From contig CM030362.1 of NCBI GenBank assembly GCA_017893485.1, positions 256,908,744-256,972,743 on the forward strand: a stretch of DNA of 64,000 nucleotides, in the 5' to 3' direction. Position numbers and translations under genes: made by a program. Each line of letters begins with the position of its first letter. Positions within the stretch are counted from its first letter, which is position 1. The stretch comes from Hemerocallis citrina. Its lineage: Eukaryota > Streptophyta > Magnoliopsida > Asparagales > Asphodelaceae. Of the stretch, positions 35,018-47,285 are shown in pieces. A model generated the notes under the pieces. That model was not told the DNA's origin. It did not search any database and saw only the letters and a program-made list of their open reading frames with translations.

Positions 35018-35474
35018 ATATGGGCGGCATAGAGTTTGAACAAGTGTGCATTAGAAATTTATTTGTATGCATAAGTGCTGTGTATCAATCAGTAGATTCA
35101 TAACATACACTGACATACATAGGATAGTCACTTTTCATACTTTATTTCTACATTCAAGTTTGTGATTATAAAGCCGAGGATCACTTTTTATAATAGCATT
35201 GTGTCAGTTATATTTAACTAGCGTGCCCACAATTGTCAAGTGTTGCAGGACTCTGATTAGCAAGTGGCGTTGGTACAGACTAGTAACGAGAGATGTTTTG
35301 TGGTTGGAGATTTATGATGACATAAGTTGTATTTTATAAGTAATTTTTGCTGTGTATTGTAAAGAACTCTATTGTAATGAAAAAGTTTTAAATTCCTTGT
35401 TTTTTTGTATAAAATTGAAGTAAAAATTCTGGATGTGCAACGAATTGTTTGTGTATGGAATTCGGGGCGTTACA
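35018..35474 (+). mobile_element. Gypsy LTR 3' tail
   Basis: Contains TTTGAACAAGTGTGCATTAG and ends GAATTCGGGGCGTTACA at 35474. It resembles the last 450 bp of the LTR at 8133-12025, but is more diverged. Its upstream part is replaced by the hAT terminus. Confidence 0.65.
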
Positions 35475-36400
35475 ATATTTGCATGGGCAGATATCTGGAT
35501 TCAAGTATTTAAGAAAATGCAATTGAACATGGTGAGACAAAAGTGGAACATGGTGAAGATTCAACTACAGCAGCAACTGATACACTAACTAACTTGGGTA
35601 TTTTTGGATGCAGATGATGGTCAAGCGTTCTCACAATAGGGAAGAGGCCACATAATTACTTCTCAATCAAGTGTTTCTAGCACTATCACTCTAGCAATTG
35701 AAACTCCTAGAGAAGGAAGAGGGAGAGGAAGGATAGATCACAAGTGCAGGGGCCACAAGTTGAAAATATGCTACTTTCTCAGCCAATCCAACCAACAAAT
35801 GCAATAAGATGGAGGGGTAGGAGTGTATCTTTGAGCAGCAGGGGTGGAGGAGCAATTGAAAGAGTTATATGGATGCCATAGGTGCATGGTTATAAACTTT
35901 GGTTGTATTAGGAGGAAACTTATCATGTAGTTTGGACAATTTCTTGTGATGGAAACTTATTGTGTTAAGTTACGATGCTAACGATTTTTTTAATGTTTTG
36001 TAATACTTATGAAACTTGTGTATTAGGTTTGAATGATGTATCATGTTTGAATTATGTACCAGAGGTTTGAATTATGTACCAGTTGGAATTATGAAACATA
36101 CGATGCTTGTTCAACTATTGCTTATTATGGTGGTGTATCAGGTTGTGTTGAACTATTGCTCATTCGATCTTAGTATGTGTCTATTAGCTTCACTAGTTTG
36201 TTGTGCTTACTGATGTTTCTGTTGTGTTTCTCATTGTGATTTGTTTATGATGTTCTATGATTATGATGCAATATTCTCTATATATATGATGCTTGTTCTA
36301 TACAAATGAACATGGTGGACTCTCTTGTTCATTGATGTTATGTCACTTGCTCATTCTTTCTTGCAGTTTATATACATGCTAAACTTGAGCAGAAACTATT
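35475..36400. other. Unassigned; possible transposase 3' tail
   Basis: 35640-35880 in the plus direction gives broken frames rich in Gly, Arg and Ser (RGRGRIDHKC-, IRWRGRSVSLSSRGG-like) that end ERVIWMP and a stop. Low-complexity tails of this kind occur at the end of plant Mutator-like transposases, but I cannot confirm it. 36000-36400 is AT-rich with repeated TTGAATTATGTACCAG and no frame. Confidence 0.2.
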
Positions 36401-36499
36401 GGTGAAGCTGAAAAACATGCTTACGCTGATGTTAAAATTCATTTATCTAAAGTTCTTAACGGCTTACAAGACCTACCAAAATTCCATCTTCACTGCTTA

Positions 36500-36942
36500 T
36501 AATTTCATTGCCCCTTATACATCATTTGCATCACATTAACAACAAGAAGATAGACAACAAATAGAACAAAACAAGTACGAAACACTGATGATGCTACTAA
36601 TTATCTTCTCAAACTGATCAATCTTCGCACTTAAATTCACCTCAGTCAATTTCAACTCCTTCAACACCCCTCGAATCTGATTCTGCTAATTTCCTTGCTT
36701 TCACCACCCCCTTCTGTTCAAACACGATTCTGTTTAACTCCACCATAGCTTTCTTATCACTATCTGACTCATTGATACCTACTTTAAAAACTTGCATCCA
36801 AGCTCATCTTTTTCATTGTACTTGGGGCAAGCATAGAAAAACCTACCTTGGTTCTTTCCTCTCACACAGTCAACAATATTGACTCCTCCAGGTACCTCAC
36901 AGTCGCACATCGTGCCATCTGAGATGAACTTGTCGCATACAT
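36500..36942 (-). pseudogene. Broken GRF-type zinc-finger protein gene
   Basis: The minus-strand frame reads CDKFISDGTMCDCEVPGGVN, then GKNQGRFFYACPKYNEKDE and LGCKFLK before TAG. This is a GRF zinc finger (C-x-C ... GRxFYxCP ... C-x-FF), a nucleic-acid-binding domain found in small plant proteins and often beside transposons. A shifted frame continues as NESDSDKKAMVELNRIVFEQ, a helical segment. A further frame (ELKLTEVNLSAKIDQFEKI then a hydrophobic stretch with Cys) resembles the coiled coil and C-terminal membrane anchor of those proteins. At least two frame breaks and no in-frame ATG, so it is a pseudogene. Confidence 0.65.
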
Positions 36943-37600
36943 GGCTCAGTGAAGAAGGAGAGGTGGGTTAGGTTAGCGTATTTAAAAGGAAGAAGATGAG
37001 AGGAGGTGATTTAGGTGAGGGATTAGCTATGAATTGAATCGAGTTTCGTGAGGAATTGAGTCAGGAATTGACTAAGGAATTTAAGAGTTTGGTGAGGAAT
37101 CCAAGTTAGGGTTTATAGAGAGAAAGGGAAAAGAGAGTAACATTTATGCATAAGGAGACGAGAGCAATTTCATCAATTTATATGCTTCTTAATGGGTTCA
37201 AACTAGATAAGAGGTATATTTCCGCAAATATTCCATTCACTTAATAGAGGAACTCAGGTGCTTTTTGGGAATAATTTAAATAGTTATAGATGCTATTTTA
37301 TGAAAACTTTGGGTGCAATTTTGGAAATACCAAATCATGTGGGAGTGATTATGAACCCTAATTCTTAATTAAGAAACCACCTCTATAGTCTGTAGAGAAT
37401 AAAGAGACATGGTACAAGTAAATCTTTATAAAGTCATAGTAATGCACATGTGGATCATGCTCCAAAAAGAAAAAAAACTTCACCCTTCAAGAACATTTGC
37501 ACAAAACTATGAGCCTTGTTACAATTGTCGAATTACAACGAGTCTGCAAATTTAAGTAAAAGCATCACTAAAAAGGTTTGGCAAAGTGCTAAGCAATATA
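36943..37600. other. No gene seen
   Basis: AT-rich sequence with GAGGAATTGAGT-like repeats at about 37040-37090. It may be the promoter side of the GRF pseudogene and then the edge of the Tat-lineage element. Confidence 0.3.
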
Positions 37601-40600
37601 GTAGTTCCACAAGATGATCTACAGACCGTCCTTCTGGCTTCGTAAGCAAGGGCTGTTCCTCCTAAGGGACACAATCGTCCTTGCAGGCCTTCTGCCAAAC
37701 ACCACTACTACTGGGTTGCTTGAACTCTTGGTAGGAAGCGCCAACCCCGCAGACTGAGTCTGGAGACCATAACCCGATATACGCGACCCTCTGCGGGAAG
37801 AAACCAAACTTGACAACACGGTCACCCGCTCCTCCAGCTGTCGACCCCGCTCCACCAACCATCGCTCCCGCTCCAACACCAATAGTACGCGAAGTGCTAG
37901 CCGTGTGCAACACCCCAAGCTTCGCTTGAAACCGATATATTTCTAAATCCTTCTCAAAAAGCACCTCCCTAAGAAGAGCACTCCCCAACACTATCCTTAT
38001 CACTTTGGGGAGCATGGGTTTGCTGACTAGGCGATCGACATGCAGAAGGGTTAATTCACAGTTTCTCTTAACTAAGATTGCCTTGAGACGAAGAGTCTCC
38101 AAACATTCGTCCTCTAACTGCTCACACAAGCAATTGAGCGCTAATTTTGTTATGCGTAACCTATTGCGAAGTTGCTCAACCTCACTGCATCGGGATTCCC
38201 CCTGGCACCCACAACCATCTAGCAACGAGAAGGACCAAATACTTATCTCTACACTAATAAGGCGAATGATACAATCCCAAAAGAGATAAATTTTAAAATA
38301 TCTCAACCAAGAGTAACTTAAAGTATGCCAAAACAATACAAAAGTCTTGATAAGCAAGGAAGCATTTTTCATCAACAAAATGGAAAGATACAAGGTTGCG
38401 GTGGACAATCCGCTATATTGCATCATACAAAAATCGAAAACAAAAGCAACTAAAGAACAAAGGAGGAATCAAGTATCCACCTTCCTCAGCGGGACTAAGG
38501 GCAAGGAACCCCAACCACATTCTTTTCTTTACCCTTCTTGCCCAAGCCACTCTTCGCTTCCACCACGGGAGTGCCGCCCACACCACCATCCTCCCATCCT
38601 CCCTGGGAGCCACTCCAGGATGGAGCATCACATGAAACCCTTTCCTGGTGAAGCCACAAACACACTCAGCCACGTGAGAGATAGCCCGGGCGTAGGACCT
38701 GTTGATCACATTCTGCAGTATAGTCTTGGACTCAACCTCCGCCTTGGCCTTCGAGACCTTCACCAGCAAGTTCTTCTCAACCCTATCCTTCTCCAACTCC
38801 GACACAAGATCGAAAACCCTCTTCTCTGATGTCTCAAGTTGTTGACGCAACTCTTCTTCTCTCTTCCCCGATGCCTCCAGCTTCAAGCATAACTCCTCTC
38901 CTTCCTCTATGAAGCCTCCAACTCCGCCTTGAGCCCCTTGATAGCTCGTTACTTCTCCTTCTCATCACGGGAGACATGTGCCCTTAGCTCCTTCTCCACG
39001 ACGGCATAAAATTCAACCAAGTGGCCGAAATGACAAGCCATCTAGAGAAAACGAAGAAAAACTTTTGAGACATTGAACAACAAAGAGAAATATGAAAGCT
39101 GCACTTCAAAAATACTAGACATTCTGTCATTTGCGCCTGAGCACGGACTTCTCAGGTGGCTCCATCTTCAGCCTCTCCCGATCTTAGCCAGAGTTAGGAG
39201 GTGGCGGATCTCGTCCAAGCAAGCAGCTGAGTTACCAAGGAGGTTCTCTTGTTACTTAACATTCCAGTTGGGAACATGAATCATCTCCCGCTCGCAACTA
39301 AGAGTCGTCACAGCTTGGGCGATCATGGAGAGAGGCGTAGCACCAGCTATAGTAGCTACCAAGGAAGAACCACTGCGGAAACATCAGATGCCGCCGCCAA
39401 AGGCATCTCCGTCAGAATGGTCGGGGCCGGAGTAGAGAGATCCTTCGACATCTTCGAAGTAAGGGTATGGCTCACCGTCCTCTTGCACTTCTTAGGCTCA
39501 TCCGCCCTTTTGTTGTGAAGGGTCTCCTGTTAGGCAATCGAGTCATCGAAATCCATCCCTGCTTTTCTTGCGAGCTGGGACACAAAGGGATGAGAACTCA
39601 CAATGCAAATCAATGCAAATAACAAAAACATCAACTAAGTACTACAAGTATGAAAGAAAATGAAAGCTGTAAATCATTCTAGGGTCCACCGGGCAAAGAC
39701 CGCCCTCGAAGAGAACTTCCTCAATGATATCTCGCCATGCAAACTGTTAGGTTTTGATGGTAATCACAGATTAAAAAGCACAGCGGAAAAATCACAAAAT
39801 ATCGAAACCTAGACATGGATCCAAGCGAAAAATCATAAATCGTATTTAGGAATTATACCTTAAAGATAGAATCAAGCTCGCCATGAACGGATCCACATGA
39901 ACGGATCAAATCAAGCTCTCTATCACGCAGCAGGTACCAGTTGCGGGAAGGGGATGCCCTTCACATTCTCTCTCTCTCACAGTTTCTATGACGGCTAGGG
40001 TTTTCTCAAGCGTCTTTTCCACATAAATATATCATATATATATGTGCAAAGAAAGAACCCTAAAGAGTGGTGCGGTAGTTGGGCTCACAATTTGACATGG
40101 GTCATGTTCGTGTGTGGGCCCAACTTTAGTTGGCCCATTTAATCTAATTAATTATACAACCATGTCAGGAATCCAAGTCTTACTAGGATTCCCAATTAAA
40201 TTCATCTCATGAATTTAAATCCTAATTTCGATCTATTCTAAGTGTGTGACCCTGTAGGTTCCCATTACGTTGATAGTAATACTAAAATAATATACGAGTA
40301 TTACAAATAGTGAGTGGTATCTAGCAATACATCATTGCTACTCAAGTAACGGGAATGTCAATGATTGCATAACCTATCCGTGACCAATGTTACCATGTAG
40401 TCTAGTCCCTTTGTCTTAATTGACCACAAGACATAGAGTGCGTCACCCTTGTATAGTTCAATCTTTAGTTTCTTTATGTCCGAGTAGAGTTATAAAATCA
40501 AATGAGATCAATATCTCATATTGACTCATTTGAGCGCAGCCATACATTTTGCAGTCTTACTCAATCAAGGGGCCCGTAGATATCGCTTCTGTTATGTAAG

Positions 40601-41944
40601 AGGGACAAATCCTATCTAAGTCACTCACATTCCTCTGCATGATTTGTAGTATATCAAATATTCAACTTTATAATCACCTTATTACTAGTAACGTTTGACG
40701 ATATTAAAACATATAACTTCTCATATAGGGAACCGTAGTGATTTCAAGTCAAAGGACTATGTACACCATGGTCACTGTTAGAATCTCTTATGACACTCAC
40801 GTAACAATCCATGCAGCGTTTTCATGGAGAGTCAGGCCAGTACATTATTACTGTAATATGTACCCATGTGAAGACGATATCTCATATCCACGACCCGTGA
40901 GAATCATCATCGGTCTACGCACACACTAGTCTCTCAGTATTATCATTGTTCTAATTCACAATAAGACTCGACTAGGGACATTTAAGAACAGTGTTCTGAT
41001 TTCACCCACTAGGATCTCACAATCAAGTCTTGCACTTGATATCCCATGATATTGAACTTACTATTCTAAGGACTTCATTATGTTCATTTAAGTCACAATA
41101 AGTAGCGCAATAAATGAAAGGCCTAAATATGAAATAATTGTCATGATTTAATGTAAACTAGTAATGTCAATACCTAAATGGCCTCTAAGGCTTACACCAA
41201 CACAAACATCATATGTGCAAGAAGAGCGTCACTAAAACTCTTCTATGTTGCAAGTTTTTCCTTCGTTGTCGTCAGAACTGTCCTTCGTCAGGTCCTGGGA
41301 ATTCCCCACGATTTACAGACGATGAAGAACTTTTTCCTCAAACACTTGATCAAGTCAGGTACCTCGATCACCCCTCAGTTACTACCAGGGCAAAGATACC
41401 ATAATTCCTCCACCTTGTTTAGCTGGGAAATCTTAAAGTGTCTCCTAAGAAAGGTTAGACTTGGTTCGGCTTCGAGCCTTTGATACAGTAGGATGAATCC
41501 CACTACGTGCCTCCACACGTTCAACATAAGCTGCATCGGATTCGACCTATACCAATTGAGCACCTTTCTGATCAAGGGGTGAAGAGGCAGATGAAGACCT
41601 ACGTAGAAGGCATGGCAAGGGAAGAAATAGTACTCGACAGACGTCACAGAATGCGCCCTAACTCCGGGACCCAGCAAGAGTAATCCATACTCGAAAGGGA
41701 TCCCGAAGACTGCCCTAATCATGGTAAGCTCTACCCTCATGAGAATCGTGATGGCAAAATCAGTCTCAGTGGTGTAAACTGGGTCTGGCTCAGCATACTC
41801 CATGTCGTTCCGAAGAAAATCCCGATCTACTTTGAGGGACTCCCTAATCAACTCTGGGACTAGAAACAATATTATCTTAAGCGCACTCTCCATGTCTCTT
41901 ACCGGCTTAACGACCGTCTCCACTATAGTGGAATAACTAGCCAT
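37600..41944 (-). pseudogene. Antisense ORF of a Tat-lineage gypsy element (Transposase_28 type)
   Basis: The minus-strand gene starts MASYSTIVETVVKPVRDMES at 41944. Near 41560-41400 it has the hallmark FYVGLHLPLHPLIRKVLNWY and QLMLNVWRHVVGFILLYQR of the 'putative gypsy type transposon' domain (PF04195). After the solo LTR at 39745-41202 it resumes at about 39040 with MACHFGHLVEFYAVVEKELR and a long coiled coil (KREEELRQQLETSEKRVFDL, SELEKDRVEKNLLVKVSKAK). It ends near 37620 in Gly/Ser-rich sequence. Stops and frameshifts are present. Such ORFs lie antisense between pol and the 3' LTR in Tat-lineage elements such as Grande and RIRE2; their function is unknown. The plus-oriented LTR downstream fits this arrangement. 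Confidence 0.65.
39745..41202. mobile_element. Solo LTR inserted in the antisense ORF
   Basis: 1,458 bp from TGTTAGGTTTTGATGG to AAGGCTTACACCAACA, flanked by the 5-bp duplication CAAAC at 39740-39744 and 41203-41207. Terminal TGTTAG...CCAACA and the content are typical of Ty1/copia LTRs. There is no internal region, so it arose by recombination between two LTRs. A pyrimidine-rich leader near 39970 after a GGGTTTTC block suggests minus-strand sense, but this is unsure. Confidence 0.85.
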
Positions 41945-43669
41945 GCCTTTCCCCTTCTCCTCTTAAGTAAATCGAATAGGTTCTACATCACTGTCTACCT
42001 CTAAACAAACCGCAATGGAAAAGGTGTCTCTCGACGCTAGACATAACAGATAACGATTATAAGTGGGTTACCTAATCAAGCTCACAAGAACTTTCAAGAT
42101 ACAACGACAGCTAGCATCACTGTCAAAACCGCCAGCACCACCCGGTAAACCACCACAAGACCTAGAGATTGAAGCTCTAAAAAAATTGTAGATAGAGAAA
42201 GTCGAAGAAGAAATTGAGCAAATGTGAGAGAGATGGGTGTGGTCCCACGTGGCAGTGTTTGAGCTATCCACAAGATCCAATGGTCGACACTCAGCACTCA
42301 AATTAACAGTAACACTCGTCCACCAACAAAATGCTCGATCAATAAAAACAAGTGAACAACTCAATGCTTGGTCGGCAAAGTAGTAGTTCAATGAAATGAA
42401 CGATAAGACGCTTGATAAAAAAACAAGCGAACAACTCAACGCTTGATTGGCGAAAGAGCAATTTGACGAGGTTGACCACTCAATAATCACTTGGTGGGCA
42501 ATGTAGACCACTCAACAAACACTTGGTCGGCGAAAACTCAAGAAACCTCCATACCAAATTCAATATCACCCGAGAAGATCGCCAACTCGTTAGAATCAAC
42601 CAAAACCCTAGGTTGGCTACAACCAAGGAGGAGTTCGACTCAAACACGAACCCAACAAAACTTCTAACTTCGCCTAGCTTGAACTCAACAATGATCTGCA
42701 CTTGTGCAAAACCTGAAATCAACTACAATTTTAATCAACTAAACCTCCACACTTGAGCTAGAACCCAACCTACCAAAACCCCCGAAGTAACCAAGAACCC
42801 GAAATCTCCAAGGGCTTTGGACTTAACAAGAACTCTGAAGTTGGCAGACCCAAACTCGACACAAGCTTCAAAGTTTATGAAAACTCAAATTCAACGATGC
42901 ATCTAGCATGACCATAAGCTTGGTCAGCGAAGCTCCTAGGTGGCTCCAAGCAATGGACGGTAGCTAGCTTCACCAGCAAAAACTGAGGTCTATGAGAATT
43001 CGCTCGACGTAGGAGACAATCACTGAAGCTCTTCGTTGGCCGACTTACTCTTGGTCAACAAAAAGAAGGTCACCAAATCCCTAGTCACTGAAGCACTAGC
43101 TTGCCGAAACCAACCCAAGGCCAGCTCGACGACAACCCAATGAAGCCCCTTGCTCGGCTACAATCCTTAAACCTGGTCAGCGAAGTTCTAAGACGACGCA
43201 GCAACAAAGTCAACTCCAAAATGACAGTCGACATGCTCCGAGGTCGACAATGAAGGGGAGTAGGTTGCCTAAAATGGTCTGCCGACCTAGGGTGTTCTTC
43301 ACGATGCATGTAAGTGCTTTCACTTCCCTCCATCCACTTCAAGATGCACGCAAATGGATCAGGATGAAGCGGGTCGAACCAAATCCGCTCCATTGGTCGC
43401 CTAAATCAGTCGGGCAACCAAGCCGTACCTCCTCGCAATTGACGACTGTCCGATCGCTCAGATCCGCGAGCTACCACATGATCGACTCACCGGATCATGC
43501 CACATTGCTGCTCCGCTATTGCGTTACCCCGCTCTGCTTCCCAACCGTCAGATCTAATCAGCCTGCGAGCACCACTATGATGGACACACTCCACATCGCC
43601 TCTTCATCACAGCTGCTCCATCACAACCGTCCAACTTACTCAACGGGCGAGCCCGAGCATGATCAACGT
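41945..43669 (+). mobile_element. Non-coding 3' region of the Tat-lineage element
   Basis: GC-richer sequence between the antisense ORF start and the putative 3' LTR. Short motifs repeat irregularly, for example CTTGGTCGGC(A/G)AA, ACTCAACGCTTG and CGAAGCTC from 42350 to 43150. The open frames here are short and mutually overlapping and none looks like a protein. The region probably holds the antisense ORF's promoter. Confidence 0.4.
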
Positions 43670-44591
43670 GTCAGATCGCTCAAAAAAGAGCGTCAAGTTA
43701 AAAAAATCCCAAAAATGATTTAAAATTTGAAAACCTAATTAAAAATTCCAAATAATAATTATTAAATTCAGAAAATTAATTCAAAAGTCTGAAAAATAGT
43801 TTTAAATTGGGATAATTAATTAAAAAATTTGAAAAAACAATTATTAATTGGGGAAAAAATCATTAAAATTCCAAAACGATTCTGGGAAACTCCAGAAAAG
43901 TTTGGAAAAAGATCATGAAAATATCCACTTCAGGAACTTCGAACAAGTTCTAGGTATCTTCGATTGTCCCTGAAAGTCGAGATAGTACCCCAGAACTTTG
44001 AAACAAGGCAAACTACTTCCCGAAAATTAAGAAAATCATTCTCTGGGAGTATGGGGCTTATGAGTAAAAATTGCGGCAAATTAGGGCCATATAATTTCGG
44101 CACAGACCTTAAAGCTTATACAGGCAGATTAACAGTAATGGGCCTCCCTAATAGGTCCAGGCCTTCTCCAGACTTATTAACAAAACATGGGCCGCATTCA
44201 AGCCCATCAAAAGCGACTGAGCCCACTAGGAGAGACATCCAACCCATCAGGATAGTAAGTCAAACCTACTATCCCCAACAAGAGAGTAACCAATTCTATC
44301 TCTTAATGAGGGGAATGTACAGAAGATATCAGATTTATATCAATCTTCTAACCGATTCTCATGCCTATAAATATCCTCTTCCCTTTCTTTGTCAGAAGGT
44401 GATCAATATTTTTTACTCTCAAACTCTCTTCCTCATCTGGTTCTAACTTGTTGGAGGGTCTATCGTCGGGGCCAACCTTGTTGTTTCAGGCTTTTTTGTA
44501 GGTCCATCAGCCGCATCAGCAACTCTCAGATCCTGATCCAGGTGCTCTATCAACGATCCATATCTAATTTTATGAGCTCTAACCACTTTTC
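43670..44591 (+). mobile_element. Putative 3' LTR of the Tat-lineage element (limits approximate)
   Basis: From about TGTCAGATCGCT (43670) the sequence turns AT-rich, then has a TATA box at 44366, a leader and the segment TTGGAGGGTCTATCGTCGGG followed by CAGGC and TAGGTCCATC. Leaders of the form 'GGAGGGTC-TCG-CGGG' follow the TATA box in Tat-type LTRs. The end near TTTTCA (44591) is a guess, and I see no matching second LTR. Confidence 0.4.
44366..44374 (+). promoter_or_regulatory. Probable TATA box of the Tat-lineage LTR
   Basis: CCTATAAATATCCTCTTCCC is a textbook plant TATA context and lies about 80 bp before the conserved leader segment. Confidence 0.55.
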
Positions 44592-44767
44592 ACAGTAACG
44601 ACCAAATTAAGGTCAGAGCTTTGGTAGTTTCCTTCAAAATTTAATCCCACCATCTCTTTGCTCCCACACTGAAATAAGCGAAAATAAGCATAAATAAACA
44701 ACAGAAGAAGAGAAGGATGATGAGAGTTGAACTATGTGTCTTCCATCAATGGGAAATGACACATAAA
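44592..44767. other. Spacer; no gene seen
   Basis: Short AT-rich sequence between the putative LTR and the Helitron. Confidence 0.3.
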
Positions 44768-46493
44768 TCTATATAATAAAACACAAAGAAAGCTATCAAG
44801 TGGCTCTCATTCAATCCCCCAAAATCAAAGGCCTAGATCTAACCTAACAAAACACATTTTCCATCCCAAAAGTTTTCCTCCCAAAAGTTTCCCCCCAAAA
44901 CTCAATTCAAATCCCCCCCAACCCAAAACAACCCCTTTATTTAAAAATTAAGAAAATTAAGAAAATAAAATCTCTCTCTCTCTCCCTTCCCTATTAAAAA
45001 AAATCAGAAAATAAAAATTTTAAAAATTTTAAAAAATTAAAAAATTAAAAAACTTTAAAAACTTAAAAACTAAAAAAGTTAAAAATTTTAAAATAATCCA
45101 AAAAATCAAAAAAAACATTAAAAAAAATATTAAAAAATGTTTTAATTTTTTTTTAAAAATTCAAAAAAATTAAAAAAAATTAAATTTTTTTTAGAATTTT
45201 AAAAATTTAAAATTTAAATTTTGAAAATTGAAATTTTGAAAATTTGAAAATTTGAAAATCTCAACGCAAATCCAAATCCAATGTCAAACTCCAATCAAGA
45301 GGTCGTCGCCGATTTCTGATCCGCTGCTGATTCTGTATCGGTGATTCCCCTCGACCAAGTCGAGTGCGAATATCATGCGACTCTGTATCGGCGACTTTCC
45401 TCTACCGAATCGAGTGCCTCTATATGCGATGCGACGACTCTAATTTCATTTCATTAACCAAATTCTCATTCTAATTTTTAATTTTGTGTGCAGGGGATTA
45501 CTCGATTTTTTGCTGACTCAAATTTTATGTGTGCATGAGATCTAAGTTCAGAGATTTGTGATTATTTATTTTTGGGTTTAAAAAATTTAATTTGGTGATC
45601 TATGTGATGAGTTTTTTATAGGTTTTGATTTAAGGTATACGCAAGTGAGAGATGAATTATTTGGTGGTCTCCATTTGGGCTTCCAAACCATATCAGGACA
45701 GGTAAGCTAACCAGCAACCTAAAACAACTTGGCAAATATGCAACATTAATTTCTTTACTACAAGAAAAAACACTACCGTGAAGTGTTTCCTTCACTGGTT
45801 ATTAGAAACCATTGATAACATAATATATAAGAACTTTTAGTGTATATTTGGATATATAGGATTGGGATAACTGGAGTTTACCAGTGAAGGGTGCAAACTC
45901 TCCACTCAAGAAAGACAACTAAAGTAAATTTGTTATTGATCCATTTTGAAATTTTTTTTTATAAATGTGCAATGGGGAGATAAAGTGGAGATAAAAGAAA
46001 TGATTAGTTTGGATTAGAGTTTTAAGAATTTCATGTATTTCATTTTGGTTGAAATAATAATAAGAGATATTTCAATTGCAAACTGAGTCTCAAACAAACA
46101 AATGTTTAGATTATTGGTATTATAGATACCTTCACTCATGGACTTGTGTTACCAATGTATTTAGACATGCTCATAATGGTTATGATATTAGAGTAAGCAC
46201 TATAAAATCTATATGATAATGTCCTTGCATAACTATTACAAGTATCTAAAAGTGATATTGAAGTTAAAAAAAACTCTATGCAGTGAGTCTAACAAACTAT
46301 ATGCATTCCAGGTAAGTTTAACCTAATGATCAAGAAGGTGATGATTGAGCTTCAAGGTAAATATATTGCTTTCTCATATAATATGTTTGCTACTTCAATT
46401 AATTTACTGGACCTCCAAAACTATTTTATATAAACAGACGAGGTGCACCGTTCCGAAGACGTGCCGTAGGCACGTGTCAATGGGCAAACCTAG
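44768..46493 (+). mobile_element. Non-autonomous Helitron
   Basis: Begins TCTATATAATAAAACAC after an A and ends GGGCAAACCTAG before a T, the A^T insertion pattern without duplication that defines Helitrons. Fourteen bases before the terminal CTAG lies a perfect 7-bp hairpin, ACGTGCC-GTA-GGCACGT (starting at 46460). The 1,726-bp interior has a CCCCAAAA-rich block, a run of A/T homopolymers (44938-45280) and otherwise no RepHel helicase coding, so it depends on an autonomous partner. A small captured gene piece at 45240-45520 cannot be ruled out. Confidence 0.75.
46456..46493 (+). repeat. Helitron 3' hairpin and CTAG end
   Basis: Hairpin ACGTGCC-GTA-GGCACGT, then 16-18 bases, then CTAG followed by T. 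This is the termination signal for rolling-circle transposition. Confidence 0.75.
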
Positions 46494-47285
46494 TTATAAA
46501 AAAAACATAAACCTTAACTAAAAATTGTACTTGTGTGTTCCATCAATCAGACTGTCTTCAACGAGAAACTGCAATTCAGAACTGGTAGTTTTTATTTTGA
46601 AGGAAAAGATGATATTTTGACGGAAAAAGTGATGAAAAGAGAAAAGATATACAACACGTGTTGATGCAGTTCTATGAATCAGTGATCGATTTGATCAGTT
46701 AATCTCCAACTAGAGGATTTATATTTTGGGGTGGTGCAGTAAGTTGAGGAATGAGAACTGCTATTCTCTTTTACGAGGGAAAAATGATGTAAACAGAGCA
46801 GAGAAGAAATAAAAAGGGCCAGTGTCATTGACGCAACTTAAAGAATTAGAGATCATACTGTAATATGTGCCAAGATGATTTATAGGGTGGAGTGGTGCAT
46901 TCAGTTATAGGATCGACACCCAAACCAAATAGAAAACACAAATTGCAGTTACTATATGTTAGGTTACTATTAGAAACACGACATGCCCAACATATTGGAT
47001 TGGACCAGACATGTCAACGGCATTTTCCAACAATTAATCATTCACCTTAACCAAACCTGTGTTGAATATAAGTATCAACAAACAAGAACTGTAGTTAGAG
47101 AAAGTAGACTGGACGAGGGTGCATCTAAGCTTTATTCCAAGAGTTGGACCATGATCACCATATACCAACCAAAATTAATTGGATATGGCTTGAGAGGAGA
47201 GTTCTTTATATCAAAGGCTGTATTTATTAACTAATTAACCTCAAGAAAGTTGGTCATTATGCATCGGAGTATAGGTACAATAAAG
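46494..47285. other. Unassigned sequence
   Basis: No supported gene. The 83-residue frame at 46983-47234 has no recognisable motif and average AT-rich composition. Confidence 0.3.

Noticed and set aside
38005..38829. Plus-strand frames of 94 and 160 residues
   Set aside because: Antisense shadows of the coiled-coil ORF on the minus strand.
46983..47234. 83-residue frame
   Set aside because: No motif, no splice or repeat support and AT-rich composition of the spacer.
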